12,746 nucleotides of DNA from Armatimonadota bacterium (GTDB lineage Bacteria; Armatimonadota; SYMT01): assembly GCA_020696885.1 (NCBI GenBank), contig JAJFMS010000064.1, positions 1 to 12,746 of the forward strand, written 5' to 3'. A program made the translations under genes and the position numbers. Of this stretch, positions 5,797-12,746 are shown one piece after another; the stretch's first letter is position 1, and each line of letters begins with the position of its first letter. The notes below the pieces were generated by a model that saw nothing but the letters and a program-made list of their open reading frames with translations, was not told where the DNA came from and ran no database searches.

Positions 5797-6609
5797 ATGC
5801 CAGCCTCGATCTGTGTTACCTGCGGCACCCAGTTTCCGGAGTCTGCGAGCCCGCCCACCGGGTGCCCGATTTGCGACGACGAGCGCCAGTACGTGGGCTG
5901 GGAGGGCCAGCAGTGGACCACCCTGCCGGAACTGCAGCGCGAGCACCGAAACCGGCTCTGGGAAGAAGGCCCCGGTCTCACCGGCATCGTCACGGAGCCG
6001 AAGTTCGGCATCGGCCAGCGAGCGCTCCTGGTACAGGCGCCCGAGGGGAACGTGCTCTGGGACTGCGTCAGTCTCCTGGACGACGCCACCGTGGAGCAGG
6101 TGCGCGCGCTCGGCGGTATCTCGGCGATCGCCATCTCCCACCCGCATTACTACACCACGATGGTGGAGTGGAGCCGTGCCTTCGACGTGCCGGTGTACCT
6201 GCATTCCGCGGACCGGGAGTGGGTGATGCGCCCGGACCCGTGCCTGCGGTTCTGGGACGGGGAGACGGAGCCGCTGCCCGGCGGCATCACCCTGATCCGG
6301 TGCGGTGGGCACTTCGAAGGCGGCACCGTCCTCCACTGGCCCGGCGGCGCAGACGGCCGGGGAGCGCTCCTGACCGGCGACATCATCCAGGTAGTGCCGG
6401 ACCGGCGGTGGGTCAGCTTTATGCGCAGCTACCCGAACTACGTGCCGCTGCCGGCGGCTGCGGTCGAGCAGATCGCCGCGGCCGTGGCGCCGTTCGACTA
6501 CGAGCAGGTCTACGGCGCGTTCCGGGACCTGGTGGTGCGGCAAGACGGCAAGGCGGCCGTGGCGCGCTCCGCGCACCGGTACCTCCGGGCGATCGGACAC
6601 GCGCCCTGA
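5797..6609 (+). CDS. Zinc-ribbon metallo-beta-lactamase-fold hydrolase
   Basis: A 270-aa protein. It opens with a zinc ribbon (C6-x2-C9 ... C23-P-x-C26), then has an MBL fold. The metal motif HxHxDH appears as H115-P-H117-Y-Y119-T, so both residues of the second zinc site (Asp and His) are replaced. Downstream ligands are kept: H172 in CGGHFEGGTV, D195 in LLTGDIIQVV and probably H260 near the C-terminus. This points to one metal ion or altered chemistry. From memory, SHPHYY-type proteins form a conserved bacterial subfamily without known substrate. The gene is 23 bp after the Uma2 stop, with AAGGAG at 5779-5784 (12 nt from the ATG, longish), so it is likely in the same transcript. Cytoplasmic; no signal peptide. 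Confidence 0.85.
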   Translation: MPASICVTCGTQFPESASPPTGCPICDDERQYVGWEGQQWTTLPELQREHRNRLWEEGPGLTGIVTEPKFGIGQRALLVQAPEGNVLWDCVSLLDDATVEQVRALGGISAIAISHPHYYTTMVEWSRAFDVPVYLHSADREWVMRPDPCLRFWDGETEPLPGGITLIRCGGHFEGGTVLHWPGGADGRGALLTGDIIQVVPDRRWVSFMRSYPNYVPLPAAAVEQIAAAVAPFDYEQVYGAFRDLVVRQDGKAAVARSAHRYLRAIGHAP

Positions 6610-6629
6610 GGCGGAGCCTCGCAGGGCGC
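6601..6629 (+). terminator. Possible terminator hairpin overlapping the MBL stop
   Basis: GCGCCCTGAGGC (6601-6612) pairs with GCCTC-GC-AGGGCGC (6616-6629), a 12-bp GC-rich stem with a 2-nt bulge and a 3-nt loop. The stop codon TGA (6607-6609) lies in the left arm. No T-tract follows (GTGGTG), so termination is likely only if rho-assisted; the stem may otherwise protect the 3' end. Confidence 0.4.
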
Positions 6630-7012
6630 CGTGGTGAAGTCCCCGAACCGCCAAGCGATCATGTTGAGCCCGTACGGGCCACGGTGTGGCGTACGCGTCC
6701 ACTGCGAAACAGCTCCTACCGGACTCGGGACGCCACTCCCGAGCGTGGGGAGGTTCTCTCGCAGATGGTGCTCGAAACCGGAAGACCTCCCCCAGCCCCT
6801 CCTTGGTAAGGAGGGGAGTTGCGGCGATGAAGGGCAGAGGGGCGACACGGTGGGAACGGTTGCGTACGCGCCACGGACCACGAGGTTAGGCTTCCCAGAT
6901 GCTCCCCATCGGGGTCGTCCTCGTCGGTTCGAGGCAGAGCCTTGCTCGTCGTTTGAACTCGCCGCTTCCCTGGCTATGTTCCTCTCCAGTGACGGGAGCT
7001 GTAAGGAGAGGC
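6630..7012. other. Gene-free region of short hairpin repeats before recQ
   Basis: Two perfect hairpins are visible: CTCGGGA-CGCCAC-TCCCGAG (6724-6743) and CCCCTCCTT-GGT-AAGGAGGGG (6796-6816). The latter sits in a CCCCCAGCCCCTCC context typical of dispersed repeats in several phyla, from memory. The octamer GCGTACGC also occurs twice, near 6690 and 6864. No open frame here looks like a protein. The last 100 bp should hold the recQ promoter; no clear boxes were found. Confidence 0.55.
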
Positions 7013-8881
7013 ATGGCGAAGCAAGTGGATCTGGAGACGCTGCTGCACGAGCAGTTCGGGCACGACGAGTTTCGTCCGGGGCAGGAGCGCCTCATCCGGG
7101 CGCTCCTGAAGGGCCGGGACGTGCTGGCGGTGATGCCCACCGGGGCGGGCAAGTCGCTGGTGTTTCAGTTGACGGCGCAGCTCCTGCCGGGGCTGACCGT
7201 GGTGGTATCGCCGCTCATCGCCCTGATGAAGGACCAGGCGGATTCCGTGGAGGACCGCGGGATTCCGGTGGGGGTCATCAACAGCACGCGCTCCGCCGGT
7301 GAGCGCGAGGCAGCGCTCGCGGCGGCGGAGCGCGGCGAGCTCAAGCTGCTCTACGTGACGCCGGAGCGGTTCCGGAACCCGGAGTTCACCGAGCGCCTCC
7401 GCGCCATCGGCGTGTCGCTGCTGGCGGTGGATGAAGCGCACTGCATCTCCGAATGGGGTCACGACTTCCGGCCCGCGTATCTTGGCCTGAAGAGCGCCGT
7501 TCAGCAGTTGGGCCGGCCCACGCTGCTGGCGCTGACCGCCACCGCCACCCCCTGGGTGCGGCGGGAGGTGGTGGAGCGGTTGGGAATGCAGGACCCCGAG
7601 GTGGTGGTGCGCGGCATCGACCGCCCGAACCTGTATTTCGAGGTGCGCAGCGTCCTCAGTGAAGACGAGGACGCACGCATCCTGAAGGAGCTGCTCTACC
7701 GCGCCGAGGAGCCGGATCCGGAGACTGAGGCGGATCCGCTGCGGCGCGTGATGGACGGAGCGGGGATCATCTACTGCCTCACCACGGCCGCCACCGAGGA
7801 GACGGCCGGCTGGCTGCGGGAGTGGGGGATTGCGGCGGACTTCTATCACGGGCAGCGGAGCGCGGCAGATCGAGAGCGCGTCCAGAACGCGTTCATGAGC
7901 GGCGAGGTGCGGGTGATCGCCGCCACCAACGCCTTCGGGCTGGGAATCGACAAGCCGGACGTCCGGTTCGTGATCCACCGGGACGTGCCCGCCAGCCTGG
8001 AGGAGTACTACCAGGAAGCGGGCCGCGCCGGGCGCGACGGCGAACCCGGGCGGTGCCTGCTCATCTACCGCCCGGCAGACCTGGGCCGCGCCAGCTTCAT
8101 CGCCGCTCGCTCGTCGGTGAGCGCGGAAGACCTGCAGTGCCTTCGTGAAGCCCTGGCGGAGGCGCCGGAGCCCGAGCTCTCCGAGTTGCTGGAGCGCGTG
8201 AGCCTCGGCGAAGCGCGTGCCCGGCGCGCGCTGGAGCTGCTGGCGCGCGAGCAGATCGTGGAGCTGGCCGACGAGCAGGTCCGGCTCCTGGCGCCGGACT
8301 TCGATCCGGCCCAGGTCTCGCTGCAAGCGGAGGAGAGCGGGAAGGCGTACGAGCGCAGCCGCGTGCGGATGATGCGCGGCTATGCGGAGCTCTGGGACTG
8401 CCGCCGGCGCTACCTGCTGAACTACTTCGGGGAGGAGCTGGATCGCGAAACCTGCGAGTACTGCGATAACGACCTCAACCCCGCCCGCAATGGAGCCACC
8501 GGTGACTCTGCGACCGACGCTCCGTTCGCCGTGGGGATGCGGGTGCGGCACCGGCTCTGGGGAGAGGGGGACGTCGTGCAGGCGGAGGCGTCCACGGTGA
8601 CCGTCCGCTTCGAGCTGGAGGAGAAGACCCTGGACGCCCCGACCGCACTCGAGAACGGGCTACTCGAGGTCCTGGCGGTGCGCACGTCCGCAGCATCCCT
8701 CGACGAGCCGGAGGGACCGCTGCGTGTCGGCGCTCAGGTGTGCCACGAGGAGTATGGGGCGGGTGCGGTGCACCGCGTGACGCAGGACGCCGTGGTCGTG
8801 CTGTTCGAGGCGACCGGCTACCATACGCTGGACCGCAGGCGGGTGGAAGGCGAAGGGCTCCTGCAGTTTGGGACCGCCTGA
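7013..8881 (+). CDS. recQ: RecQ family ATP-dependent DNA helicase
   Basis: A 622-aa superfamily 2 3'-5' helicase for recombination and repair. Motif 0 is FRPGQ (20-24), Walker A TGAGKS (43-48), DEAH at 140-143 followed by CISEWGHDFRP, motif III TATATP, and motif VI QEAGRAGRDG (334-343). The zinc subdomain has C463, C481 and C484; the usual fourth ligand is D487 (CEYCDND instead of CxxCxxC). No winged-helix RQC or HRDC domain follows. The C-terminus instead carries two copies of a 50-residue barrel-like domain (505-553 and 570-619; VGxxVxH-x2-[WY]G-x-G ... TLD ... GLL), similar to the tail of actinobacterial RecQ and the tudor-like tail of UvrD/PcrA. AAGGAG at 7003-7008 fixes ATG 7013; the open frame to 6899 reads repeat DNA. 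Apparently a single-gene transcript. Confidence 0.95.
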   Translation: MAKQVDLETLLHEQFGHDEFRPGQERLIRALLKGRDVLAVMPTGAGKSLVFQLTAQLLPGLTVVVSPLIALMKDQADSVEDRGIPVGVINSTRSAGEREAALAAAERGELKLLYVTPERFRNPEFTERLRAIGVSLLAVDEAHCISEWGHDFRPAYLGLKSAVQQLGRPTLLALTATATPWVRREVVERLGMQDPEVVVRGIDRPNLYFEVRSVLSEDEDARILKELLYRAEEPDPETEADPLRRVMDGAGIIYCLTTAATEETAGWLREWGIAADFYHGQRSAADRERVQNAFMSGEVRVIAATNAFGLGIDKPDVRFVIHRDVPASLEEYYQEAGRAGRDGEPGRCLLIYRPADLGRASFIAARSSVSAEDLQCLREALAEAPEPELSELLERVSLGEARARRALELLAREQIVELADEQVRLLAPDFDPAQVSLQAEESGKAYERSRVRMMRGYAELWDCRRRYLLNYFGEELDRETCEYCDNDLNPARNGATGDSATDAPFAVGMRVRHRLWGEGDVVQAEASTVTVRFELEEKTLDAPTALENGLLEVLAVRTSAASLDEPEGPLRVGAQVCHEEYGAGAVHRVTQDAVVVLFEATGYHTLDRRRVEGEGLLQFGTA

Positions 8882-8953
8882 TCTAACGAGGTTTGCTAGT
8901 TTCCGCGGGCACGGGGCGACCGCGAAGTAGAGTTGGCTCAAGGCCGTTGTCTG

Positions 8954-9095
8954 GTAGGGGGCATCCGCCGTGGTTGCCCTGCAAACGCCGACGGTGCGGG
9001 CGCGCGCAAAGCCGTACCGCCCCCGAGTAGTGGGTACGGCTCTGCCAACGCCGGGAGGTCGGCCTGGCGAGGGCAACCACGGCGAGTGCCCCTAC
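8954..9095. mobile_element. MITE-like element with ~28-bp terminal inverted repeats
   Basis: The left end (8954-8981, starting GTAGGGGGCATCCGCCGTGG) and the right end (9068-9095, ending ACGGCGAGTGCCCCTAC) are inverted copies of each other with few mismatches; the shared core is GGGCAACCACGGCG in reverse orientation. A nested 9-bp stem AGCCGTACC (9010-9018) / GGTACGGCT (9033-9041) sits at the centre, with GAGTAGTG in its loop. The whole 142 bp could fold as a cruciform. It has no coding capacity and no clear target-site duplication. Related GGGCAACC...TGCCCCTAC repeats are, from memory, common in intergenic DNA of Chloroflexota and Armatimonadota. A REP-type or MITE origin is inferred. Confidence 0.65.
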
Positions 9096-9172
9096 GGAGA
9101 ATCGCCCGTCGGGTCTGCACGTTTCCTCCCCCCACTCCCCGGTCGTAGTCAACTTGCAGAACCCGTTAGGGA

Positions 9173-9208
9173 GCCTCCGTCACTACTCGCTCCGGTAGTA
9201 ACGGAGGC
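9173..9208 (-). terminator. Hairpin behind the hydrolase gene
   Basis: GCCTCCGTCACTAC (9173-9186) pairs with GTAGTAACGGAGGC (9195-9208), a 14-bp stem with one mismatch and an 8-nt loop, 13 bp after the minus-strand stop. There is no T-tract on either strand, so it is a candidate bidirectional 3'-end structure and not a proven terminator. Confidence 0.4.
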
Positions 9209-9221
9209 CCGGATCGAGCGC

Positions 9222-10451
9222 TCACCGCAGCTCGGCGTGCTCCGAGCTGACGACCGCCCCGCGGTTGTCCTTGACGGTGACGAAGTACACCGAAGGACGG
9301 TCCGTCGGCACGTTCGCCTCGACCAGGTCCAGCCCTTCCACCCGGGCGCCCGCAGTCTGCCATTCGCGCTGCTGCCAGGGCTTGTCCAGGTCCTTGGTCC
9401 AGTGAACCTGCGCGGAGAGCAGCGCCGTCTCGGCATCGTAGGGCATGCGGATCTTGTCGCCGGACACTACCGGGCGCCCTACCATCGCCAGCCCGCGGGC
9501 CAGGTCCTTCTTGCGGAAGATCGAGTCCGTAAAGAGGTGGATCTCCTGCGGCGCCCACCCCTGCGGGTGCCCGTGCGGCATCTTCACCGTGACGCAGAGC
9601 GTTCGGGGGCCGCGCACGGAGCGGTAGCTCTTCTGGTAGCTGTCCAGCGGGTAGGCGAAGTCGTTCGTGCCGTTCACCCAGAGGCTGGGTGTCTTGCAGC
9701 GCGGCAGGTAGCGGGAGGGATCGAAGTTCTCGATCCACGTGCGGCGCTCATCCTCCGGGAGGCTGGCGAAGATCGGCAGCCAGACGCTGTTCTCGTGGAG
9801 GTAGCCGCAGCCGTAGACCGGAGCGGCGGCCTTGAGCCGGTCGTCCAGGCTCATCACCAGGCTGGTGAGGTAACCGCCCCAGGAGATGCCGGTGATGCCG
9901 ATCCGGTTGCGGTCCACCTCCGGCTGCGCCAGCAGCACGGAAGCGCCGCGAATGACGCTGGCCACGGAATGGTAGGTCCAGGCGTTCTTCACGCCGTCCT
10001 TCAGCCGCCGGAACTTCCACTCGTCGCCCTGGTCCGGGCCGCCGTCCGGCAGGCGCTTGCGCTCCGGGCCGCTTCCGGAGAGGTCCATCGCCAGCGCCGC
10101 ATAGCCGCGACTCGCCCAGAGGCGCGCCCACTCCGGAAAGGCGGTGCCGCCGCCGCCGTGCACCAGCACCATCGCCGGCAGCTTCTTCTCCGGCAGCTCC
10201 GCGGGCCGGGCGTAGTAGCCCCACACCCGCGTGGGCTTCCCCAGCCAGGGCTCGCTCTCATAGTGCACCGTGGAGAGGCTCACCATCCGCTCTCCCTCGC
10301 GCACCTGCTCCGTGCCGCTCAGCTCGAAGCCGGTCTTCTTCTGCAGCTGCTTGACGTCCCACGGACCGGTGTCCGGTCGCTCCGCCGCTTCCGCCGTCCG
10401 CCAGGCCGTCGGCAGAAGTACGGCGGCGGTGATCAATTCTCTCCGGTTCAT
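9222..10451 (-). CDS. Exported alpha/beta hydrolase (acetylxylan esterase-like)
   Basis: A 409-aa serine hydrolase. The N-terminus MNRRELITAAVLLPTAWRTA carries twin arginines before a hydrophobic stretch, suggesting Tat or Sec export with cleavage after about residue 22. The fold markers are HGGGG (98-102, oxyanion strand), the nucleophile elbow GIS190WGG, the acid in NGTND264FAYP and the His pair MPH293GH295. The layout matches the dienelactone hydrolase/AXE1-type acetylesterase and prolyl-oligopeptidase-like group; a deacylase acting on plant polysaccharide is the best guess, with substrate unproven. The last 100 residues form an extra beta-rich C-terminal part. ATG 10451 is chosen because AGAGGTGA lies just upstream and the signal peptide starts there; the frame runs open to 10595. 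The small gene at 10605 lies 153 bp upstream on the same strand. Confidence 0.9.
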   Translation of the reverse strand: MNRRELITAAVLLPTAWRTAEAAERPDTGPWDVKQLQKKTGFELSGTEQVREGERMVSLSTVHYESEPWLGKPTRVWGYYARPAELPEKKLPAMVLVHGGGGTAFPEWARLWASRGYAALAMDLSGSGPERKRLPDGGPDQGDEWKFRRLKDGVKNAWTYHSVASVIRGASVLLAQPEVDRNRIGITGISWGGYLTSLVMSLDDRLKAAAPVYGCGYLHENSVWLPIFASLPEDERRTWIENFDPSRYLPRCKTPSLWVNGTNDFAYPLDSYQKSYRSVRGPRTLCVTVKMPHGHPQGWAPQEIHLFTDSIFRKKDLARGLAMVGRPVVSGDKIRMPYDAETALLSAQVHWTKDLDKPWQQREWQTAGARVEGLDLVEANVPTDRPSVYFVTVKDNRGAVVSSEHAELR

Positions 10452-10511
10452 CTCACCTCTCCCGGTCTGGTCTCGGCTCTGTGCCGGGCATGCATCCGCC
10501 CTGGAGCAAGG

Positions 10512-10551
10512 GAGTGCTGGAGTGTGCGGCAGGACCACCGCTCCAACACTC
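10512..10551. repeat. Short inverted copy of the GAGTnnTG-type repeat
   Basis: GAGTGCTGGAG (10512-10522) pairs with CTCCAACACTC (10541-10551) with one mismatch. Both arms consist of the same 8-bp units as at 81-204: GAGTGCTG, then CAACACTC, which is identical to 189-196. It lies 60-100 bp upstream of the hydrolase start, in its leader or promoter. A further exact CACTACTC lies at 10593-10600. Confidence 0.55.
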
Positions 10552-10604
10552 GAAAACTCGCTCAACCGGCGGCTGCATCCCGGTTTCGCAGACACTACTC
10601 GCGG

Positions 10605-10868
10605 CTAACTCTCGGGAGCTCCTGCCAGAGCTTCCTGTTCCGCGTGGGCGTGCTCAAGCTGACGGCGCTCCTGGCGGGTTGGCCCGGCATGTCGGCGTGG
10701 GTTGCCGCACATCCAGCAAGAGCACTTCTGCAAATTGTTGCACCAACCTACCGCTATCTGCCGTGCTTCCTGTTCATCCGGACCCCACCAGGACCAGTAG
10801 ATGCGCAGCGCCCGCCGCAGCATCCGCCGCTGGTGATGGCGCCGCACGGCTCGTTTCGTTGATTTCAC
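10605..10868 (-). CDS. Conserved small CxC-x2-C (CSCWMCGNPR) protein
   Basis: An 87-aa protein with a very basic N-terminus (residues 2-22, with H11 and H12), a Trp-rich segment (YWSWWG, 24-29) and the motif C49-S-C51-W-M-C54-G-N-P-R. C43 gives a fourth cysteine. The end T-x-QERR-x-LE (64-72) is also typical. I recall this CSCWMCGNPR protein as a short conserved family in diverse bacteria with no assigned function; a structural zinc site is likely from the cysteines, and RNA or DNA binding is possible from the charge, both inferred. The start is GTG at 10868, with GAGGGG 5 nt upstream. It precedes the hydrolase gene on the same strand by 153 bp with repeat DNA between, so co-transcription is doubtful. 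Confidence 0.8.
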   Translation of the reverse strand: MKSTKRAVRRHHQRRMLRRALRIYWSWWGPDEQEARQIAVGWCNNLQKCSCWMCGNPRRHAGPTRQERRQLEHAHAEQEALAGAPES

Positions 10869-10878
10869 GACGACCCCT

Positions 10879-10921
10879 CAGGACGGGAGCACACCCCGAT
10901 TGGCATGCTCCCTGCGTCCTG
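10879..10921 (-). promoter_or_regulatory. Hairpin in the leader of the small CxC protein gene
   Basis: CAGGACGGGAGCA (10879-10891) pairs with TGCTCCCTGCGTCCTG (10906-10921), a 13-bp stem with a 3-nt bulge and a 14-nt loop. On the minus strand it ends directly at the ribosome binding site (reverse complement of 10874-10879), 10 nt before the GTG start. It could affect translation. The function is inferred. Confidence 0.4.
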
Positions 10922-11126
10922 GAGAGGCACATTCTGTGGATCATCTACCGACCTCGCATATCCTTACGCGGCGACCGAACGGAAGAGAGCGCACTGCCCA
11001 GAAGCACGCTCCGGAGCTAACATTCGACGCGCTACTGCGTTATCCATCCGCCAGGACTAACCGGGCCCAAGGTGGGGAGGGGACCCGGGGCGAATTGGGA
11101 TAGGAACAGAGCTGGTGGGAGAAAAG

Positions 11127-12746
11127 ATGGCGCTGGAGCAGGAAGCGAAGACGGAGCCGCGGGAGGTCCAAACGGTGTGCAGGCACTGTGGGACGGACCG
11201 GGTGGCCTGCCCCACCTGCGGTGCGGAGATGCCCACCCGGTATCGCTTCTGTGGCGCCTGCGGTACCGCGCTGGGCGGCACGTGCCCCGCGTGCCAGGGC
11301 GTCGTCTCTCCCGCACACCGCTATTGTGCTGGCTGCGGAGCTCGCCTTCCTCGTGCTATCGCTGCGGCGCCTGATGTCGAGGCGCCCGTCGCGGATGCCG
11401 ACCGAGCGCCGCGCCTCCCGTCGGCTTCCGCCTCCCGGAACGAGGAGCGTCGCCGGGTCGCGATTCTATTTGCGGACCTGTCCGGCTCGACGGCGATGGC
11501 CGATGCCCTGGAGATGGAGACCACCTTCCGGGTGGTGAGCGAGTGCGTGGGGGGGCTGGCGCGGATCGCCACGGAAGCCGGTGGCTACGTGGTGAAGACG
11601 CTGGGCGACGGGCTGATGGTGCTTTTCGGCGCGCCGATGGCCTATGGCGACGACCCGATCCGCGCCGGCCGGGCCGCGCTTCGAATGCAGACCTGGCTTG
11701 CGGAGTTCGCCGAGGGCGTGCAGGCCCAGCACGGGGTGGGGCTGCGCCTGCGGATCGGCATCAACTACGGCAGCGTGGTGGCCGCCTCGCTGGACACCGG
11801 GGGGCGCAGCAGCTTCGACGTGCTGGGGGACGCGGTGAACGTGGCGCAGCGCCTGGAGGCCGCCGCCGAGCCGGACACGGTCTGTGTCAGCGATACCTTC
11901 TATCGCATCACCGCCGCCGCCTTCGAATACCGCGATCGCGGCGTGGTGCGCGTGAAGGGGAAGCCGGAGCCGCTGCCGCTCTTTGAGCTGGTCGCCGAGC
12001 GGGGGCTGGAAGGCCGCCCTCCCACCGGCTTCGCGCTGTTCGGGCGCGACCGGGAGCTCGCGCTGCTGAAGGAGGCCGCCGAGGGGGTAGCGGCCGGCGG
12101 ATCGGGCACCCTTGCCCTGGTGGGACCGCCGGGCATCGGCAAGAGCCGGCTGCTGGACGAGCTCTCCGGCCAGCTCGTCGAGGCGGGTCTCCCGGTGCTG
12201 CGCGGCGTCGGCAAGGAGCGGAGCACACCGCTCCTGCTCTGGCGGAGCTGGGTGGCGGAACTGCTGGCGCTCACGGAAGACCTGGACTGGGAGAGCGCCG
12301 TTGCCCGGGTGCGTGCCGCGCTGGGCGAAGCCACGGCCGCACAGTGGGCGGAGGTCCTGGCTGCACTCGTCGTCGACCCGGCGCGCCTCCGGACGATGGA
12401 GGAGGGCCAGAGCGACCACGTGCTGCGGACCGCGCTGGGCGCCTTCCTCCACCACTGGAGAGGGGGAAAGCCGGCAGCCGTGGTGGTGGACGAGGCGTCG
12501 CTGCTGGATTCCCTCTCGCTGCGGCTCCTCGTGGAGCTTGGCCGCGGCGCCGGGGGCAGCCTGCTGGTGGTGGCCGCCGGGAACCCGAATGCGGACTACC
12601 CGCCCGCGGAGATGCGGCGGCTGGAGATCGAGCCGATCTCCGCTTCGGCGGCCCGGCAGTGGCTGGCCGATTCCCTCCCGGGCGTAACCCTGCCCGACGA
12701 TGTGGTCGCCCGGGCGATCGAGCGGGCCGGTGGGAACCCGCTCTTC
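11127..12746 (+). CDS. Class III adenylate cyclase fused to STAND/AAA ATPase (3' cut)
   Basis: The frame is open to the window end (540 codons seen). Order: an orphan CxxC (18-21); two zinc ribbons, C28/C31-C42/C45 and C53/C56-C67/C70; an Ala/Pro linker; a class III cyclase domain (about 108-290); an ATPase from about 305. The cyclase has every catalytic residue: metal Asp D117 (FADLSGST) and D161 (KTLGDG), adenine-specifying K157 and D231, and transition-state N238 and R242 (VNVAQRLE). The product should therefore be cAMP. The ATPase has Walker A GPPGIGKS (333-340) and Walker B VVVDEA (D455, E456). Proteins of this type usually continue for several hundred residues, often with TPR repeats; that part is outside. 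ATG 11127 follows GGGAGA. Probably a cytoplasmic signal-responsive cAMP source; the input is unknown. Confidence 0.93.
   Translation, partial: MALEQEAKTEPREVQTVCRHCGTDRVACPTCGAEMPTRYRFCGACGTALGGTCPACQGVVSPAHRYCAGCGARLPRAIAAAPDVEAPVADADRAPRLPSASASRNEERRRVAILFADLSGSTAMADALEMETTFRVVSECVGGLARIATEAGGYVVKTLGDGLMVLFGAPMAYGDDPIRAGRAALRMQTWLAEFAEGVQAQHGVGLRLRIGINYGSVVAASLDTGGRSSFDVLGDAVNVAQRLEAAAEPDTVCVSDTFYRITAAAFEYRDRGVVRVKGKPEPLPLFELVAERGLEGRPPTGFALFGRDRELALLKEAAEGVAAGGSGTLALVGPPGIGKSRLLDELSGQLVEAGLPVLRGVGKERSTPLLLWRSWVAELLALTEDLDWESAVARVRAALGEATAAQWAEVLAALVVDPARLRTMEEGQSDHVLRTALGAFLHHWRGGKPAAVVVDEASLLDSLSLRLLVELGRGAGGSLLVVAAGNPNADYPPAEMRRLEIEPISASAARQWLADSLPGVTLPDDVVARAIERAGGNPLF

Larger units (their letters stand above)
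8882..9221. other. Convergent intergenic space with an inserted element
   Basis: This lies between the 3' ends of recQ (plus) and the hydrolase gene (minus). It holds the inverted-repeat element at 8954-9095 and the hairpin at 9173-9208. I saw no further gene, and no intrinsic terminator with a T-tract behind recQ. Confidence 0.6.

Noticed and set aside
5473..6702. 409-aa minus-strand open frame
   Set aside because: Antisense to the Uma2 and MBL genes, both of which have clear family motifs.
6974..8551. 525-aa minus-strand open frame
   Set aside because: Antisense to recQ; no domain recognised.
8970..10862. 630-aa plus-strand open frame
   Set aside because: Spans the MITE-like element and lies antisense to both the hydrolase and the small CxC protein genes, which have catalytic or metal motifs and proper starts.
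11466..12455. 329-aa minus-strand open frame
   Set aside because: Antisense to the cyclase-ATPase, whose plus-strand frame carries complete cyclase and Walker motifs.

Overview
The window is a high-GC bacterial chromosomal segment of ordinary metabolic, repair and signalling genes, with intergenic gaps unusually rich in small inverted repeats. No plasmid, phage, CRISPR, rRNA or tRNA signature was seen. Secreted DUF1080 and PQQ-propeller proteins, an acetylxylan-esterase-like hydrolase, a Uma2 nuclease and a protein with a PEP-CTERM-like tail point to an environmental Gram-negative lineage of the Armatimonadota/Planctomycetota/Verrucomicrobiota kind. Armatimonadota is my best guess, but nothing here proves it.

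Layout. 1-205: inverted arrays of an 8-bp unit around a 16-bp palindrome, directly behind a secreted DUF1080 gene (206-1051, minus). 1052-1737: gene-free, with dispersed REP-like repeats. 1738-1953 (plus): a 71-aa protein made of two copies of a helical motif like the GspE/MshE N-domain. It converges on an unlisted 31-aa single-span membrane ORF (1963-2058, minus). 2059-2728: a 670-bp gene-free stretch with several good hairpins, leading to an exported protein with a PEP-CTERM-like tail (2729-3421) that ends in a clear intrinsic terminator (3449-3484). 3561-6609: a tight plus-strand cluster of a PQQ-type beta-propeller, a Uma2 nuclease (ATGA overlap) and a zinc-ribbon metallo-beta-lactamase-fold protein. 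7013-8881: RecQ helicase with a duplicated C-terminal barrel domain. 8954-9095: a MITE-like inverted-repeat element. 9222-10451 (minus): exported alpha/beta hydrolase. 10605-10868 (minus): small CxC-x2-C protein. 11127-12746 (plus, cut by the window end): class III adenylate cyclase with N-terminal zinc ribbons and a STAND/AAA-type ATPase.

The exported DUF1080 protein, propeller and hydrolase are plausibly parts of polysaccharide or glycoside breakdown, but they are on different strands and not one operon. I see no convincing new multi-gene system. The most notable items are the 8-mer GAGTAGTG that recurs across separate intergenic spaces, the MITE-like element, the 31-aa membrane ORF, the free-standing double-motif protein, and the RecQ with a duplicated tail and an Asp in place of its fourth zinc cysteine.
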